64,000 nucleotides of DNA from Kutzneria viridogrisea (GTDB taxonomy: Bacteria > Actinomycetota > Actinomycetes > Mycobacteriales > Pseudonocardiaceae), in assembly GCA_014138725.1 (NCBI GenBank), contig JACJID010000002.1, positions 124,001-188,000 on the forward strand. The letters are read 5' to 3'. The notes beneath the pieces are model-generated. The model was not told where the DNA came from. It worked only from the letters and a program-made list of their open reading frames with translations, and ran no database searches. Positions 1 to 8,393 of this stretch are shown here, piece after piece (the stretch's first letter is position 1; each line of letters starts with the position of its first letter). Position numbers and translations under genes: made by a program.

Positions 1-13
1 CATCGAGGTAACC

Positions 14-427
14 GTGAGCGAGAACCAGTCCAGCCCCGAGATCGAGGTGCGCATCGCCGCGCGGCCCGATCACCTGTCGGTGCTCCGCGCCGTGGCCGCG
101 GACCTGGCCATGCGGGCCGACTTCGACCTGGACGCGATCTCCGACCTGAAGATGGCCGTGGACGAGGCCTGCGCCACCCTGATCTCGCGGGCGAACTCCC
201 CCGAGGACCAGCTGGTGTGCGGGTTCGCCGTGGAGGCCGACCAGATCCACTTCACCGCGCACGCCCCCACCAGCAGCCCGGCCGCGCCCAGCAGGGAGAG
301 CTTCGGCTGGCGGGTGCTCAGCTCGCTGACCGACTCGGCGAACACCTGGGTCGCGCCGGGCGATGACGGCGTGCCGGTGCTGCGCGTGGACCTGGTCAAG
401 AAGCGGCTCGGTTCGGTGGGTCAGTGA
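14..427 (+). CDS. RsbW/UsfX-like anti-sigma factor (GHKL ATPase fold)
   Basis: This 137-aa protein resembles actinobacterial anti-sigma factors of the RsbW/UsfX type, which bind a SigB/SigF-type sigma factor in the cytoplasm. The GHKL N-box region is visible around residues 45-55 (DLKMAVDEACATLI), but the usual Asn after EAC is missing. No clear DxGxG nucleotide motif follows, so ATP binding may be reduced. The GTG start is preceded by GAGGTAACC. The stop overlaps the GTG of the sigma gene by 4 bp, so the two should be translationally coupled, and that partnership is the best evidence of function. Any upstream partner, such as an anti-anti-sigma factor, lies outside the window. Confidence 0.85.
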   Translation: MSENQSSPEIEVRIAARPDHLSVLRAVAADLAMRADFDLDAISDLKMAVDEACATLISRANSPEDQLVCGFAVEADQIHFTAHAPTSSPAAPSRESFGWRVLSSLTDSANTWVAPGDDGVPVLRVDLVKKRLGSVGQ

Positions 428-1191
428 CAGACTCCGCCGACGACTACGAGCACCTGACACCGCTGCTGAGCGAGCTGGCGGGCCTGGCAGAGGACGACCC
501 GAGGCGTCCGGAGCTGCGCGAGGAGCTGGTCACCGGCTTCCTGCCGGTGGCCAAGCACATCGCCCGCCGGTTCGCCCAGCGCGGTGAGCCGCAGGACGAC
601 CTGGTCCAGGTGGCCACGGTGGGCCTGATCAGCGCGATCGACCGGTTCGACCCGGAGCGCGGCAGCGACTTCCTGTCCTTCGCGGTGCCCACGATCATGG
701 GCGAGGTGCGCAGGCACTTCCGGGACACCAGCTGGTCGGTGCGGGTGCCTCGGCGGCTCAAGGAGCTGCACCTGGCGATCACGGCGGCCACCAACGAGCT
801 GTCCCAGCGCGCCGGCCGCGCGCCGACGCCCAGCGAGCTGGCCGCACACCTGGGCATCAGCCGGGACGAGGTGTTCGAGGGACTGGAGGCCAGCAACGCC
901 TACCGCAGTTCCTCCCTGGACGACATGCTGGTCAACACCGACAGCACGCTCTCGCTGGGCGACACGCTCGGTGAGGAGGACGCGGAGCTGGCCGGGGTGG
1001 AGAACCGCGAGGCGTTGCAGCCGCTGCTGCGCCAGCTGCCCGAGCGGGAGCGCGCGATCATCGTGCTGCGCTTCTTCGGCAACCTCACCCAGACCCAGAT
1101 CGCCGAGCGGGTGGGCATCTCGCAGATGCACGTGTCTCGGCTGCTGTCGCGGACCCTGGCCGAGCTGCGCGCCGGGCTGCTCAGCCCGTAG
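424..1191 (+). CDS. sigF: RNA polymerase sigma factor, SigF/SigB family
   Basis: This 255-aa group 3 sigma factor would direct RNA polymerase to stress or developmental promoters. Region 2 covers roughly residues 35-105 (DDLVQVATVGLISAIDRFDP, then GEVRRHFRDTSWSVRVPRR, the SigF-type 2.4 segment). Region 3 is about 115-165. Region 4 is a C-terminal helix-turn-helix near 221-242 (LTQTQIAERVGISQMHVSRL). Length and motifs match actinobacterial SigF/SigB/SigG. The GTG start overlaps the TGA of the anti-sigma gene (GTGA). Assignment to the SigF group is firm; which of several SigF paralogues it is cannot be decided here. Confidence 0.93.
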   Translation: MTDSADDYEHLTPLLSELAGLAEDDPRRPELREELVTGFLPVAKHIARRFAQRGEPQDDLVQVATVGLISAIDRFDPERGSDFLSFAVPTIMGEVRRHFRDTSWSVRVPRRLKELHLAITAATNELSQRAGRAPTPSELAAHLGISRDEVFEGLEASNAYRSSSLDDMLVNTDSTLSLGDTLGEEDAELAGVENREALQPLLRQLPERERAIIVLRFFGNLTQTQIAERVGISQMHVSRLLSRTLAELRAGLLSP

Positions 1192-1207
1192 TGCGGTGTC
1201 CGGTGGA

Positions 1208-2170
1208 TCACGGCGTTCCCCGACGAGAACCACCGGGCACCGCACTCGCCGCGATGGCGGCGACCACCAGGTCCCAGAACCGGTCGACGTCCAGGCCGAT
1301 GGCCACCTCGGCGTTGGGCGGGGCCCCGGTCCGCCCGTCCAGGTCGACCACGGTGGCCCCTCGGGTGTGGGTGCCGGTCAGCTCGACGGCCACCGGAGCG
1401 CGGACCGTCGCGATCACCGAGGGGTCGATCACCGCGGCCACGGCCACCGGGTCGTGCAGCGGCGGCGCGCTGAAACCCCACAGCTCGCGGTAGGTGCCCG
1501 CGAAGAAGGTCAGCAGCTGCACGCACAGCCGCGCCAGCGGGGTGCCCAGCGCGGCGATCCTGCCGCAGACCTGCTCGGTGGCCAGCGCCTGGTGGGTGAC
1601 GTCCAGCCCGCACATGGTGATCGGCAGGCCGCTGCGGAACACCACGTCGGCGGCCTCCGGGTCGACCAGCACGTTGAACTCGGCCAGCGGGGCCATGTTG
1701 CCCCGGCCGGTCGAGCCGCCCATCAGCACAATTCGTCCTATGTGGACGGACAACTCGGGGTAGGCCAGCAGCAGGGTGGCCAGGTTGGTCAGCGGCCCGG
1801 TCGCGATGATCGTCACCGGCTTGCCGTTGGCCCGCAACAGGTCCCTGGTCAGCTCCAGCGCGCCGCGCGGGTCGAGCGGCACGGTGGGCTCGCCGAAGCT
1901 TGGACCGTCCAAACCGGACTCGCCGTGCACCTCGGCGGCCACCAGCAGCTCGCCGCGCAGCGGCCGGTCCCGGCCGGCGGCGATCGGCACCCCGGTGATG
2001 CCCGCGACCGAGCAGATCCGGCGGGCGTTGAGCGTGGTGCGCTCCAGGGTCTGGTTGCCGGCCACAACGGTGATCCCGAGCAGGTCCACGGCCTCGTTCG
2101 CGGCGGCAAGCAGGATCGCCAGGGCGTCGTCGTGCCCGGGGTCGCAGTCGAGGATCACCGGCACGGCCAC
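1208..2170 (-). CDS. Inosine-uridine preferring nucleoside hydrolase
   Basis: This 320-aa protein of the IUNH family hydrolyses the N-glycosidic bond of ribonucleosides for base salvage. The calcium-binding signature DCDPGHDDA is at residues 8-16. An LxGxT-like segment (DLLGITVVAGN) follows, and an HDPVAVAAVIDP stretch in the C-terminal part fits the family. There is no signal peptide, so it is cytoplasmic. Its ATG lies 3 bp downstream of the stop of the secreted hydrolase at 2174-3673, so the two are probably co-transcribed. It converges on the sigma gene with only 16 bp between stops. Substrate preference cannot be read from sequence. Confidence 0.92.
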   Translation of the reverse strand: MAVPVILDCDPGHDDALAILLAAANEAVDLLGITVVAGNQTLERTTLNARRICSVAGITGVPIAAGRDRPLRGELLVAAEVHGESGLDGPSFGEPTVPLDPRGALELTRDLLRANGKPVTIIATGPLTNLATLLLAYPELSVHIGRIVLMGGSTGRGNMAPLAEFNVLVDPEAADVVFRSGLPITMCGLDVTHQALATEQVCGRIAALGTPLARLCVQLLTFFAGTYRELWGFSAPPLHDPVAVAAVIDPSVIATVRAPVAVELTGTHTRGATVVDLDGRTGAPPNAEVAIGLDVDRFWDLVVAAIAASAVPGGSRRGTP

Positions 2171-2173
2171 GGC

Positions 2174-3673
2174 TCAGGGCTCCCGGAACTCGGCGGGGCA
2201 GCGCAGGTCGGTGGGCAGCGTGCCGTCCACCAGGTAGGAGTCCACCGAGGCGCGCACGCACCCGCTGCGCCAGTAGGCGACGTGCCCCCAGCCCTCGTAG
2301 GTCAGCAGGGTGGTCTTGTCGGCGGTCTGCCGGTGCACGTCCTGCGCCCACTGGTAACCGGTCGTCGGGTCGTGCAGGCCGTTGACCAGCAGCACCCGGG
2401 GCGTGTCCGCGGCGAAGCGCAGCGGGTGCTCGGGGTTGACCACCTGGTCGGGCCAGCCCACGCAGCTGAGCAGGTTGTTCCGGTTCTCGTCGGAGTAGCG
2501 CGCGTGCGGTGCGGCCTGCCGTTCGGCCTGGGCCAGCTGTTGCAGCTCGGCGTAGTTGTGCGGGCGCAGCCGCCAGTCCTCGCAGATGACCGCCGAGGGC
2601 GGGGTGGGCCGCAGCGCGCCGGGCGGGGTGGGTTCGGTCTCCTGCGGCTCGGGCTCGGCGGGCGCGGGGGTGGCGCGCAGCCCGGCCAGCCAGGAGGACA
2701 GCTCGGCCCAGTCGTTGCCGCTGAGGCTGCCGTAGGTGTGGGAGACCAGGTCGGACAGGGACTGCGAGTCACCGGTGACCGAGTCGGTCAGCGCACCCCG
2801 CTCCGCGGCGCTGGCGTAGGAGTCCCACAGCGACATCACGTTCTGCCCGCGCAACGGGCACTTGGCGTCCCGGGCGCACCAGGCGGCGAACTCGTGCAGC
2901 GAGTCCTCCACGGCCGCCGCGCCGGTGGCCAGGTAGCCGCGCGCGTCCAGGCTGTGGTCCATGTTGCCGTCCAGCACCATGGTGCGGATGTGCCCGCCGA
3001 ACTGCTCGGCGTACTGCTGGCCGATGAGCGTGCCGTAGGACTGCCCGAAGTAGCTGATCTTGTCCTCGCCCAGCGCCTGGCGCAGCGAGTCCACGTCCCG
3101 CGCCACGCTGAGCGTGTCCACGTGGTCGAACAGCGGCCCGGTGAGCTTGCGGCAGTCCGCGCGCAGCTCCCGGTTGTACGCGGCGAGCCGGTCGAACCCG
3201 GCCTGGTCGCCGACGGTCTCGGTGGGCACCCGGCCCAGCAGGTCCTGCGAGCACCGCACCGGGCTGCTCTCGCCGATGCCGCGCGGGTCGAAGCCGATGA
3301 TGTCGAAGCGCTCCAGCAGTTCCGGGTCCAGCCGCTGGTCGGCGCCCACCGCGAAGTCCACCCCCGACCCGCCGGGCCCGCCGGGGTTGAGCACCAGCAC
3401 GCCGACCCGGCGCGCGAGGTCGGTGGCCCTGCGCCGGGCGACGGCCAGCGGGAAGCTCGGGCCGTCCGGCTGGGCCCAGTCCACCGGCATGGCCACGGTG
3501 GTGCACTGCACGGCGGCGTCCTGGGGGCAGGGCGTCCAGCGCACAGCCGCGGTCTGCGCCTCGGTGGCCTGCCAGGGCGGTTCCACGGGCGCGGGCACGG
3601 CCGCCGCCCCGCCCAGGCTCAGCACCACCAGGGCGGACAAGATCAGTGCGACACGACTGGTGAACCGCCGCAA
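2174..3673 (-). CDS. Secreted alpha/beta hydrolase, tripeptidyl aminopeptidase (TAP/SlpD) type
   Basis: This is a 499-aa exported serine hydrolase. A signal peptide is clear (MRRFTSRVALILSALVVLSL then an Ala-rich cleavage region). The oxyanion loop NPGGPGGSG is at residues 96-104 and the nucleophile elbow GQSYGT at 210-215 (Ser212). A TAP-like C-terminal domain carries the Asp (VNGLHDPTTGYQWA) and His (GWGHVAY) of the triad. The family releases N-terminal tripeptides outside the cell. The start is TTG, supported by GGAAGGTG about 6 nt upstream, with no better in-frame ATG/GTG. It sits just downstream of the tandem repeats behind the HxlR gene. Confidence 0.9.
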   Translation of the reverse strand: MRRFTSRVALILSALVVLSLGGAAAVPAPVEPPWQATEAQTAAVRWTPCPQDAAVQCTTVAMPVDWAQPDGPSFPLAVARRRATDLARRVGVLVLNPGGPGGSGVDFAVGADQRLDPELLERFDIIGFDPRGIGESSPVRCSQDLLGRVPTETVGDQAGFDRLAAYNRELRADCRKLTGPLFDHVDTLSVARDVDSLRQALGEDKISYFGQSYGTLIGQQYAEQFGGHIRTMVLDGNMDHSLDARGYLATGAAAVEDSLHEFAAWCARDAKCPLRGQNVMSLWDSYASAAERGALTDSVTGDSQSLSDLVSHTYGSLSGNDWAELSSWLAGLRATPAPAEPEPQETEPTPPGALRPTPPSAVICEDWRLRPHNYAELQQLAQAERQAAPHARYSDENRNNLLSCVGWPDQVVNPEHPLRFAADTPRVLLVNGLHDPTTGYQWAQDVHRQTADKTTLLTYEGWGHVAYWRSGCVRASVDSYLVDGTLPTDLRCPAEFREP

Positions 3674-3710
3674 GCCGACACCTTCCGCTAGGGCCCCTCA
3701 GGTCACCGAA

Positions 3711-3799
3711 GACCTGCTTGCAGGGTCGAGCATCCTTGTCGAAGACCTGCTTGCAGGGTCGAGCATCATCGCCGCGACCTGCTTGCAGGGTCGAGCATC
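3711..3799. repeat. Three copies of a 24-bp repeat at the 3' end of the HxlR gene
   Basis: The unit GACCTGCTTGCAGGGTCGAG plus CATC begins at 3711, 3744 and 3776 (33- and 32-bp spacing). Each unit contains the inverted repeat CCTGC-TT-GCAGG. The third copy lies inside the last codons of the minus-strand HxlR gene. The other two lie between its stop and the start of the secreted hydrolase. The same peptide, MLDPASRS, is readable in each copy on the minus strand, but only one copy is in the gene's frame. The array could be an operator, a processing signal or a repeat insertion. Confidence 0.85.
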
Positions 3800-4722
3800 G
3801 TCACTGTATCGGTCCGCACCCGGACGTCCACACGGCACAAACGTCCAGCACACGCCGAACAGGACAGCGCCGGGCTGAACGAGGCCCCGCAGGCGGTGTG
3901 CACGTGCTCCAGCGCGGGTCCCTCCTCGGCGTGGAACCAGCGCTGCGCCCAGTCCACGGCCGTCAGCACCACCGGCAGGAACGCCCGCCCCTTGGCGGTC
4001 AGCCGGTAGTCCCGCTCGCGCAGCACACCCAGCTCGCAGAACCGGCGGATCCGGTCGGCGACCACGGTCGGCGGGGCCGCCAGGCAGCGCTGGAACTCGG
4101 CGAACCGGTGCACGCCCAGGAAGGCCGCGCCCAGCAGCGCCGCCGACCAGCGGTTGCCCATCAGCGCCGTGGTCTGCGGAAACAGCCCGGCGTCTCCGCC
4201 TACGGAGCGCCGCCGGGTGCTGGCGTCGGGCACCGAGCGCGCCCAGCCCCCGCTGGGTCCGAACCCGCCGGTCAACTGGTCCGGGGCGGCCGTCACGGGC
4301 TGTTCGCAGGCGGCGCACACCAGCACCGGGTCGAAGGCCTGGCCGCAGGCGGCGTGCACCCGGACGGGCAGCCGCTCCACGTGCTCGGGCACCCACGTCG
4401 CCTCCCAGGCCCAGATGCACAACAGCACCGGCCAGACCCCGGCCCCGCGCTCGGTGAGCCGGTACTCCCAGCGGGGCGGCCGGTCCTGGTAGGCGTGCCG
4501 GTCGAGCAGCCCCGCCCCAGCGAGCCGGTTCAGCCGCGCGGTCAGCACCGCGTTGGAGATGGGCAGGCGCGCCCGCCAGTCCACGAACCGCCGGGCGCCG
4601 AGCAGGGCCTCGCGCAGGATGAGCAGGGTCCACTCGTCACCGAGCAGCCCCAGCATGACGCCAACGGCGTTCGGGCCGCCCGCGCGCAGGACGGTCGGGG
4701 CCTGGGTGGTGAGTCGGCTCAC
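3766..4722 (-). CDS. Tandem HxlR-family regulator with two wHTH plus Cys-motif halves
   Basis: This 318-aa protein is two fused HxlR winged-helix units. The first spans about residues 8-150 (LLGDEWTLLILREALLGARR...RLPISNAVLTARLNRLAGAGLL). The second spans about 175-310 (LMGNRWSAALLGAAFLGVHR...RRFCELGVL). Each half ends in a matching cysteine motif (HAACGQAFDPVLVCAAC and HTACGASFSPALSCSAC), which looks like a small zinc-ribbon. Normal HxlR proteins are about 110-150 aa and dimerise; here one chain could supply both subunits. The GTG start overlaps the stop of the carotenoid oxygenase by 4 bp, so it probably regulates that operon. A copy of the 24-bp repeat forms its C-terminus. Confidence 0.85.
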   Translation of the reverse strand: MSRLTTQAPTVLRAGGPNAVGVMLGLLGDEWTLLILREALLGARRFVDWRARLPISNAVLTARLNRLAGAGLLDRHAYQDRPPRWEYRLTERGAGVWPVLLCIWAWEATWVPEHVERLPVRVHAACGQAFDPVLVCAACEQPVTAAPDQLTGGFGPSGGWARSVPDASTRRRSVGGDAGLFPQTTALMGNRWSAALLGAAFLGVHRFAEFQRCLAAPPTVVADRIRRFCELGVLRERDYRLTAKGRAFLPVVLTAVDWAQRWFHAEEGPALEHVHTACGASFSPALSCSACAGRLCRVDVRVRTDTVTMLDPASRSRR

Positions 4723-6182
4723 GACCGCCAGCCGGGCAGGCTCGCGCCCGGGGCCCAGGTCGCGTGGGTACCGCTGGAGACCCGCTCGGGCAGCCGCACC
4801 CTGGCCACCGGCCCGTCGGCGACCCGCCGCGCGTCGAACACCAGGCACTCGGACCGGTCCTGGTTCATGTCGGTGGTGATGGTCACCAGGTAGCCGTCGT
4901 CCTCCCCGGTGGCGCCCACCCGGGGTGCCATCGCGGTCTCGCTGCCGTACACGCCCTCGCCGAAGGCGTAGCGCTGCTCGGACCCGGTCAGCAGGTCGTG
5001 CCGGACCAGGCCGTCGAACAGGAACCAGCCGGGCTTGCCGGTGGCGGCGTAGGTGTAGCGGTAGGGGCGGCCCCCGTGCCCGGGGTTGATCATCCCGAAC
5101 TCGGTGATCGAGTCGGTGAGCCGCTCCTCGCGGCACCGGCCGGTGTCCAGGTCCAGCCGCCAGCGGTGCAGCCGGGTCTGCATCCGGTCCAGTGCCAGGA
5201 ACCGGAAGGGGCCGCCCTCGGTGGGCATCGGGTCGCCCTGGAAGAAGCCGTCCAGGACGATCTCGTTGCCCTGTTCGTAGGCGTTGACCCAGTGCAGCAC
5301 GTAGGTCGGGGCGGCCTCGAACCAGCGCACCTGGTCCGAGCCGCCGCGACGCGGGATGACGCCCAGCCGCAGCGGCAGCTCCGGGTGGTACTTCGGCGCG
5401 TACACGCCCTTGGCGATCAGTTCCGGCTCCCAGAACATGGGGCAGTCGTTGAGGATCGCGTAGTTCTCGGTGAACGCCATGTCGTGCGGCAGGCGCGGCC
5501 CGGGCAGCGGCACGTCCACGTAGTGCACGAGGTGGTCGCGCTGGTCCACCACCCCGTAGTGCAGGTACGGCTCGTCCGTGCCGTAGTTGAAGAACAACAG
5601 CTCACCGGTGTGCTCGTCGACCTTGGTGTGCGCGGAGACCCCGCGGTCGGCGGGGAACCGGCCGTGCCAGTCGGCCTTGCCCAGCGTGTCCAGGGTCAGC
5701 GGGTCCAGCCGGTACAGGTCACCGCACTGGTAGAAGCTGGTCAGCGCCACGCCCGCGTGCACGACCACGTCGGTGCTGGAGGCGTCCTTCATGCGCCCGC
5801 GCGCGCCCCAGCCGTCCGGCCGCTTGGCGCTGGACGGCTTCTCCGCCAGCCCGGCCCACAGCGGGCCGCCCGCCTCGGCCTCGGCCAGGAAGCCCTCGGT
5901 GCGCACGAACCTGTTGCGGTAGAACGCCTTGCCGTCCCGGAACCCGACCAGGTGGATCATCGCGTCCCCGTCGAAGGGGTGGTAGCGCTCCAGCGCGGGG
6001 TGCACCGGGTTCTCGGTGTTGCGCAGGTAGACCCCGTCCAGGTCCGCGGGTAGCTCACCGACCACCGCCAGGTCCTCGGCCCGCCACTCGGTGTGCTGCG
6101 GGCGCCAGGGCCCGGTGCGGTACGGGTGGTCGTCCTCGGCGGGCAGCGTGGACAGCACCCTGCCCAGGATCTCGACGTCCAC
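4719..6182 (-). CDS. Carotenoid cleavage oxygenase (RPE65/CCO family)
   Basis: This 487-aa protein is a non-heme iron dioxygenase that cleaves carotenoid, apocarotenoid or stilbene double bonds. The four iron-ligand histidines sit in family motifs: VSAHTKVDEHTGELL, LPHDMAFTENY, HWVNAYEQGNEIVLDG and GTHATWAPG. All four ligands are present, so the enzyme should be active. The start is GTG. It lies 13 bp after the thiolase stop and overlaps the HxlR regulator start by 4 bp, giving a three-gene operon. The substrate is unknown. The neighbouring thiolase suggests the cleavage product enters CoA-linked degradation, which is an inference. Confidence 0.92.
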   Translation of the reverse strand: MDVEILGRVLSTLPAEDDHPYRTGPWRPQHTEWRAEDLAVVGELPADLDGVYLRNTENPVHPALERYHPFDGDAMIHLVGFRDGKAFYRNRFVRTEGFLAEAEAGGPLWAGLAEKPSSAKRPDGWGARGRMKDASSTDVVVHAGVALTSFYQCGDLYRLDPLTLDTLGKADWHGRFPADRGVSAHTKVDEHTGELLFFNYGTDEPYLHYGVVDQRDHLVHYVDVPLPGPRLPHDMAFTENYAILNDCPMFWEPELIAKGVYAPKYHPELPLRLGVIPRRGGSDQVRWFEAAPTYVLHWVNAYEQGNEIVLDGFFQGDPMPTEGGPFRFLALDRMQTRLHRWRLDLDTGRCREERLTDSITEFGMINPGHGGRPYRYTYAATGKPGWFLFDGLVRHDLLTGSEQRYAFGEGVYGSETAMAPRVGATGEDDGYLVTITTDMNQDRSECLVFDARRVADGPVARVRLPERVSSGTHATWAPGASLPGWRS

Positions 6183-6195
6183 TGGCTCGTTCCCC

Positions 6196-7383
6196 TCAGC
6201 CGATCACGAACGCGACGGTTGTCGTGGTGCTGCCACCGATGTTGAGCGTGCCGAACCGGCGTGCGCCCTCGACCTGGTACTCCCCCGCCGTGCCGGTGAC
6301 CTGCTTGGCGGCGTCGAGCACCATGCGCACCCCCGTGGCGCCCACGGGGTGGCCGCCGCCGATCAGGCCGCCGCTGGGGTTGACCGGGATGCGCCCGCCG
6401 ATCTCCAGCGAGCCGTCGCGCACGGCCTGCCAGCTACGGCCCGGTTCGGTGATGCCGAAGTGGTCGATCGCCAGGTACTCCGACATCGTGAAGCAGTCGT
6501 GCGTCTCGATGCCGTCCAGGTCCTCGACCCCGGCGAGGCCCGCACGGCCGAACGCGTCGGTGATCGCCTGCCGCACGTGCGGCATGACGTAGGGCTCGTC
6601 CCTGCTGCGCTCGGTCTTCGCCGCCAGCGACAGGCCCACCGTGCGGTGCCCCCAGCCGAGGATGCGCGCGGCCCCGTCCCGGTGCCTGGTCGACAGCACC
6701 ACACCCGCCGCGCCGTCGGTCATCTGGCTACAGTCCTGGCGCCGCACCCTGCCCTGCACCAGCGGGTTCGCCTCGTCATCGGCGGTGAAGCTGGCCGGTC
6801 CGAACCGCCAGGCCCGGGTCTGCGCGTTCGGGTTGGCCCGCGCGTTGCGGTAGTTCAGCTCCGCGATCGCCCGCAGGTCGGCCTCGTCGATGCCGTAGCG
6901 CCGGTCGTACTCCTCGGTCAGCTCGCTGAACATGTGCGGCCACAGGTACTTCGCCCGCTCGCCCTCGCGCCCCACCCAGGCCGCCGCCCCGAGGTGCTGT
7001 GCCGCCACGTCCCCCGGCACCGTGCGCTCCACCTCCACGCCGAGCACCAGCGCCGTGTCGTACCGCCCCGACTCCAGGTCGGCCATGGCCGACAGCAGGG
7101 CGACACCACCCGAGGCGCAGGCCGCCTCGTGCCTGGTCGCCGGCACGCCCCACAGCTCGGGCCGCACTGTCGCTGGCATGCCGCCCAGCTGCCCCTGCCC
7201 GGTGAACAGCTGCCCGAACGCGTTGCCCACGTGGATCACGCCCACGTCCCGCGGCGCGACCCGGGCCGCCGCCAGGGTCTCGCGCACGACCTCGCCGACC
7301 AGGTCGCTGACGTCGAGCCCCTGCTTGACCCAGTTCCGCGCGAAGTCCGTCTGGTAGCCGCCCAGCACCCAGGTATCCGCCAC
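6196..7383 (-). CDS. Thiolase-superfamily acyltransferase (SCP-x/acetyl-CoA acetyltransferase-like)
   Basis: This 395-aa thiolase-fold protein has the nucleophilic cysteine in ACASGG (Cys89), HDCFT near residue 300 and GGGHPVGATG near 345. Classical thiolases carry a second catalytic Cys near the C-terminus (CxGxG). Here the equivalent segment reads TLNIGGST, with Asn at that position, as in some SCP-x and non-classical thiolases. It could cleave beta-ketoacyl-CoA or act as a lipid-transfer or condensing enzyme. The start is GTG with no strong Shine-Dalgarno, so it may be leaderless. It is the first gene of the thiolase-oxygenase-HxlR operon. Confidence 0.85.
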   Translation of the reverse strand: MADTWVLGGYQTDFARNWVKQGLDVSDLVGEVVRETLAAARVAPRDVGVIHVGNAFGQLFTGQGQLGGMPATVRPELWGVPATRHEAACASGGVALLSAMADLESGRYDTALVLGVEVERTVPGDVAAQHLGAAAWVGREGERAKYLWPHMFSELTEEYDRRYGIDEADLRAIAELNYRNARANPNAQTRAWRFGPASFTADDEANPLVQGRVRRQDCSQMTDGAAGVVLSTRHRDGAARILGWGHRTVGLSLAAKTERSRDEPYVMPHVRQAITDAFGRAGLAGVEDLDGIETHDCFTMSEYLAIDHFGITEPGRSWQAVRDGSLEIGGRIPVNPSGGLIGGGHPVGATGVRMVLDAAKQVTGTAGEYQVEGARRFGTLNIGGSTTTTVAFVIG

Positions 7384-7420
7384 ACCCCGAGGCTACAACT
7401 AACAGAGTGACCCCCACCAC

Positions 7421-7535
7421 CCCGCGTGTCGGACGTTCCGGTACCGCGTGTCGGACCTTCCGGCACGAACTCTCACAAGCTGGGAAATCGACCACCAGCG
7501 TCCGACACGCCGCACGCGAAGCTCCGACACGCGAG
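7421..7535. repeat. Intergenic repeat family C (GCGTGTCGGA units, 22-bp spacing)
   Basis: GTGTCGGA occurs at 7426 and 7448 on the plus strand (22 bp apart). The reverse form TCCGACAC occurs at 7501 and 7523 (also 22 bp apart), so the array is roughly mirror-symmetric. It fills the gap between the methyltransferase stop and the 5' end of the thiolase gene. No coding potential is seen. The same element recurs at 25241-25320. Confidence 0.8.
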
Positions 7536-7551
7536 GCTGTTCGGTACTGGC

Positions 7552-8283
7552 TCAGCCCGGGCGGCGGGCGGTCAGCACGAGGTAGCCGGGGAAGCCGAGG
7601 CGGACCCGCACGTCCAGTGGCTCGGCGCAGCGGGCGGCCAGGGCGTGCAGCGCGCGCGGGCCGTACATCTTGCGCATGCTGATGATCCCGTCATGGCTGG
7701 CGGGCCACCCCGCTGTCACCAGCAGCAGGGGGATCAGCCCGAACATCAGCGGCGTGCGCCAGGCGTCGACGACCAGCAGGGTGCGGGCCACGCGGGCGCC
7801 CTCGCTGAGCACCGCGGGCACCGCACGGGGCGGCAGGTGGTGCAGCGACTGGGTGAACACCGCGACGTCGTAGCTGTTGTCGGCGGCGTTGATGCCGGTG
7901 GCGTCGAGCAGGTCCACGGTGGCCCTCGGGTGACGGCCGAGCGGCCCGGACCGCAGGCGGCCCACGGCCTCGGGCTCGATGTCGCTGGCGGTGACCAGGG
8001 CACGCGGGTGGCGGTCCAGCAGCCTGCGGGACAGCTCGCCGTGCCCCGCGCCCAGTTCCAGCACGCGCGGTGCGGGCAGGTCGGCGACCTCGGCGAGGGT
8101 CCAGCGGATGAACGTGCCGTAGGCGAACACGGCACGGTTGAGCCGGTTCAGGCCGCGCAGGACGGCCTGCTTGCGGTCGGCGGACACGTCCTCGCGGTCG
8201 AGCAGCTCGGGAGCCGCCGTCTCGTACCAGCGGTCCAGCCACGAGGCCGACGGACCACCCCGGGGCATGTCCTCCACGGTCAC
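7552..8283 (-). CDS. SAM-dependent class I methyltransferase
   Basis: This protein of about 243 aa has a class I methyltransferase core. Motif I VLELGAGHGELSRRLL binds S-adenosylmethionine. TASDIEPEAV is motif II and DVAVFTQSLHHLP is the post-II/motif III region. The HHLP segment is typical of methyltransferase domains 11/25/31. A hydrophobic helix (FGLIPLLLVTAGW) follows motif III. Substrate is unknown and small-molecule methylation is likely. The start is uncertain: GTG at 8283, GTG at 8277 or ATG at 8268 are all in frame without a clearly spaced ribosome site. It is divergent from phoU. Confidence 0.85.
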   Translation of the reverse strand: MTVEDMPRGGPSASWLDRWYETAAPELLDREDVSADRKQAVLRGLNRLNRAVFAYGTFIRWTLAEVADLPAPRVLELGAGHGELSRRLLDRHPRALVTASDIEPEAVGRLRSGPLGRHPRATVDLLDATGINAADNSYDVAVFTQSLHHLPPRAVPAVLSEGARVARTLLVVDAWRTPLMFGLIPLLLVTAGWPASHDGIISMRKMYGPRALHALAARCAEPLDVRVRLGFPGYLVLTARRPG

Positions 8284-8393
8284 GGTTGTCGAGGCTACGC
8301 GCGTTGACGCCCTTCGGCGCGGTCGTAGCGACGGCGTAAGGGTTGCCCGGTTGGACACCGCGCCGGGCCGCCGGGCACGTAGCGTCTGCCCCC

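Noticed and set aside
971-3691. A 906-codon plus-strand open frame
   Set aside because: It is antisense to the nucleoside hydrolase and the TAP-type hydrolase, is Arg/Gly/His-rich with no domain, and arises from GC-rich third positions.
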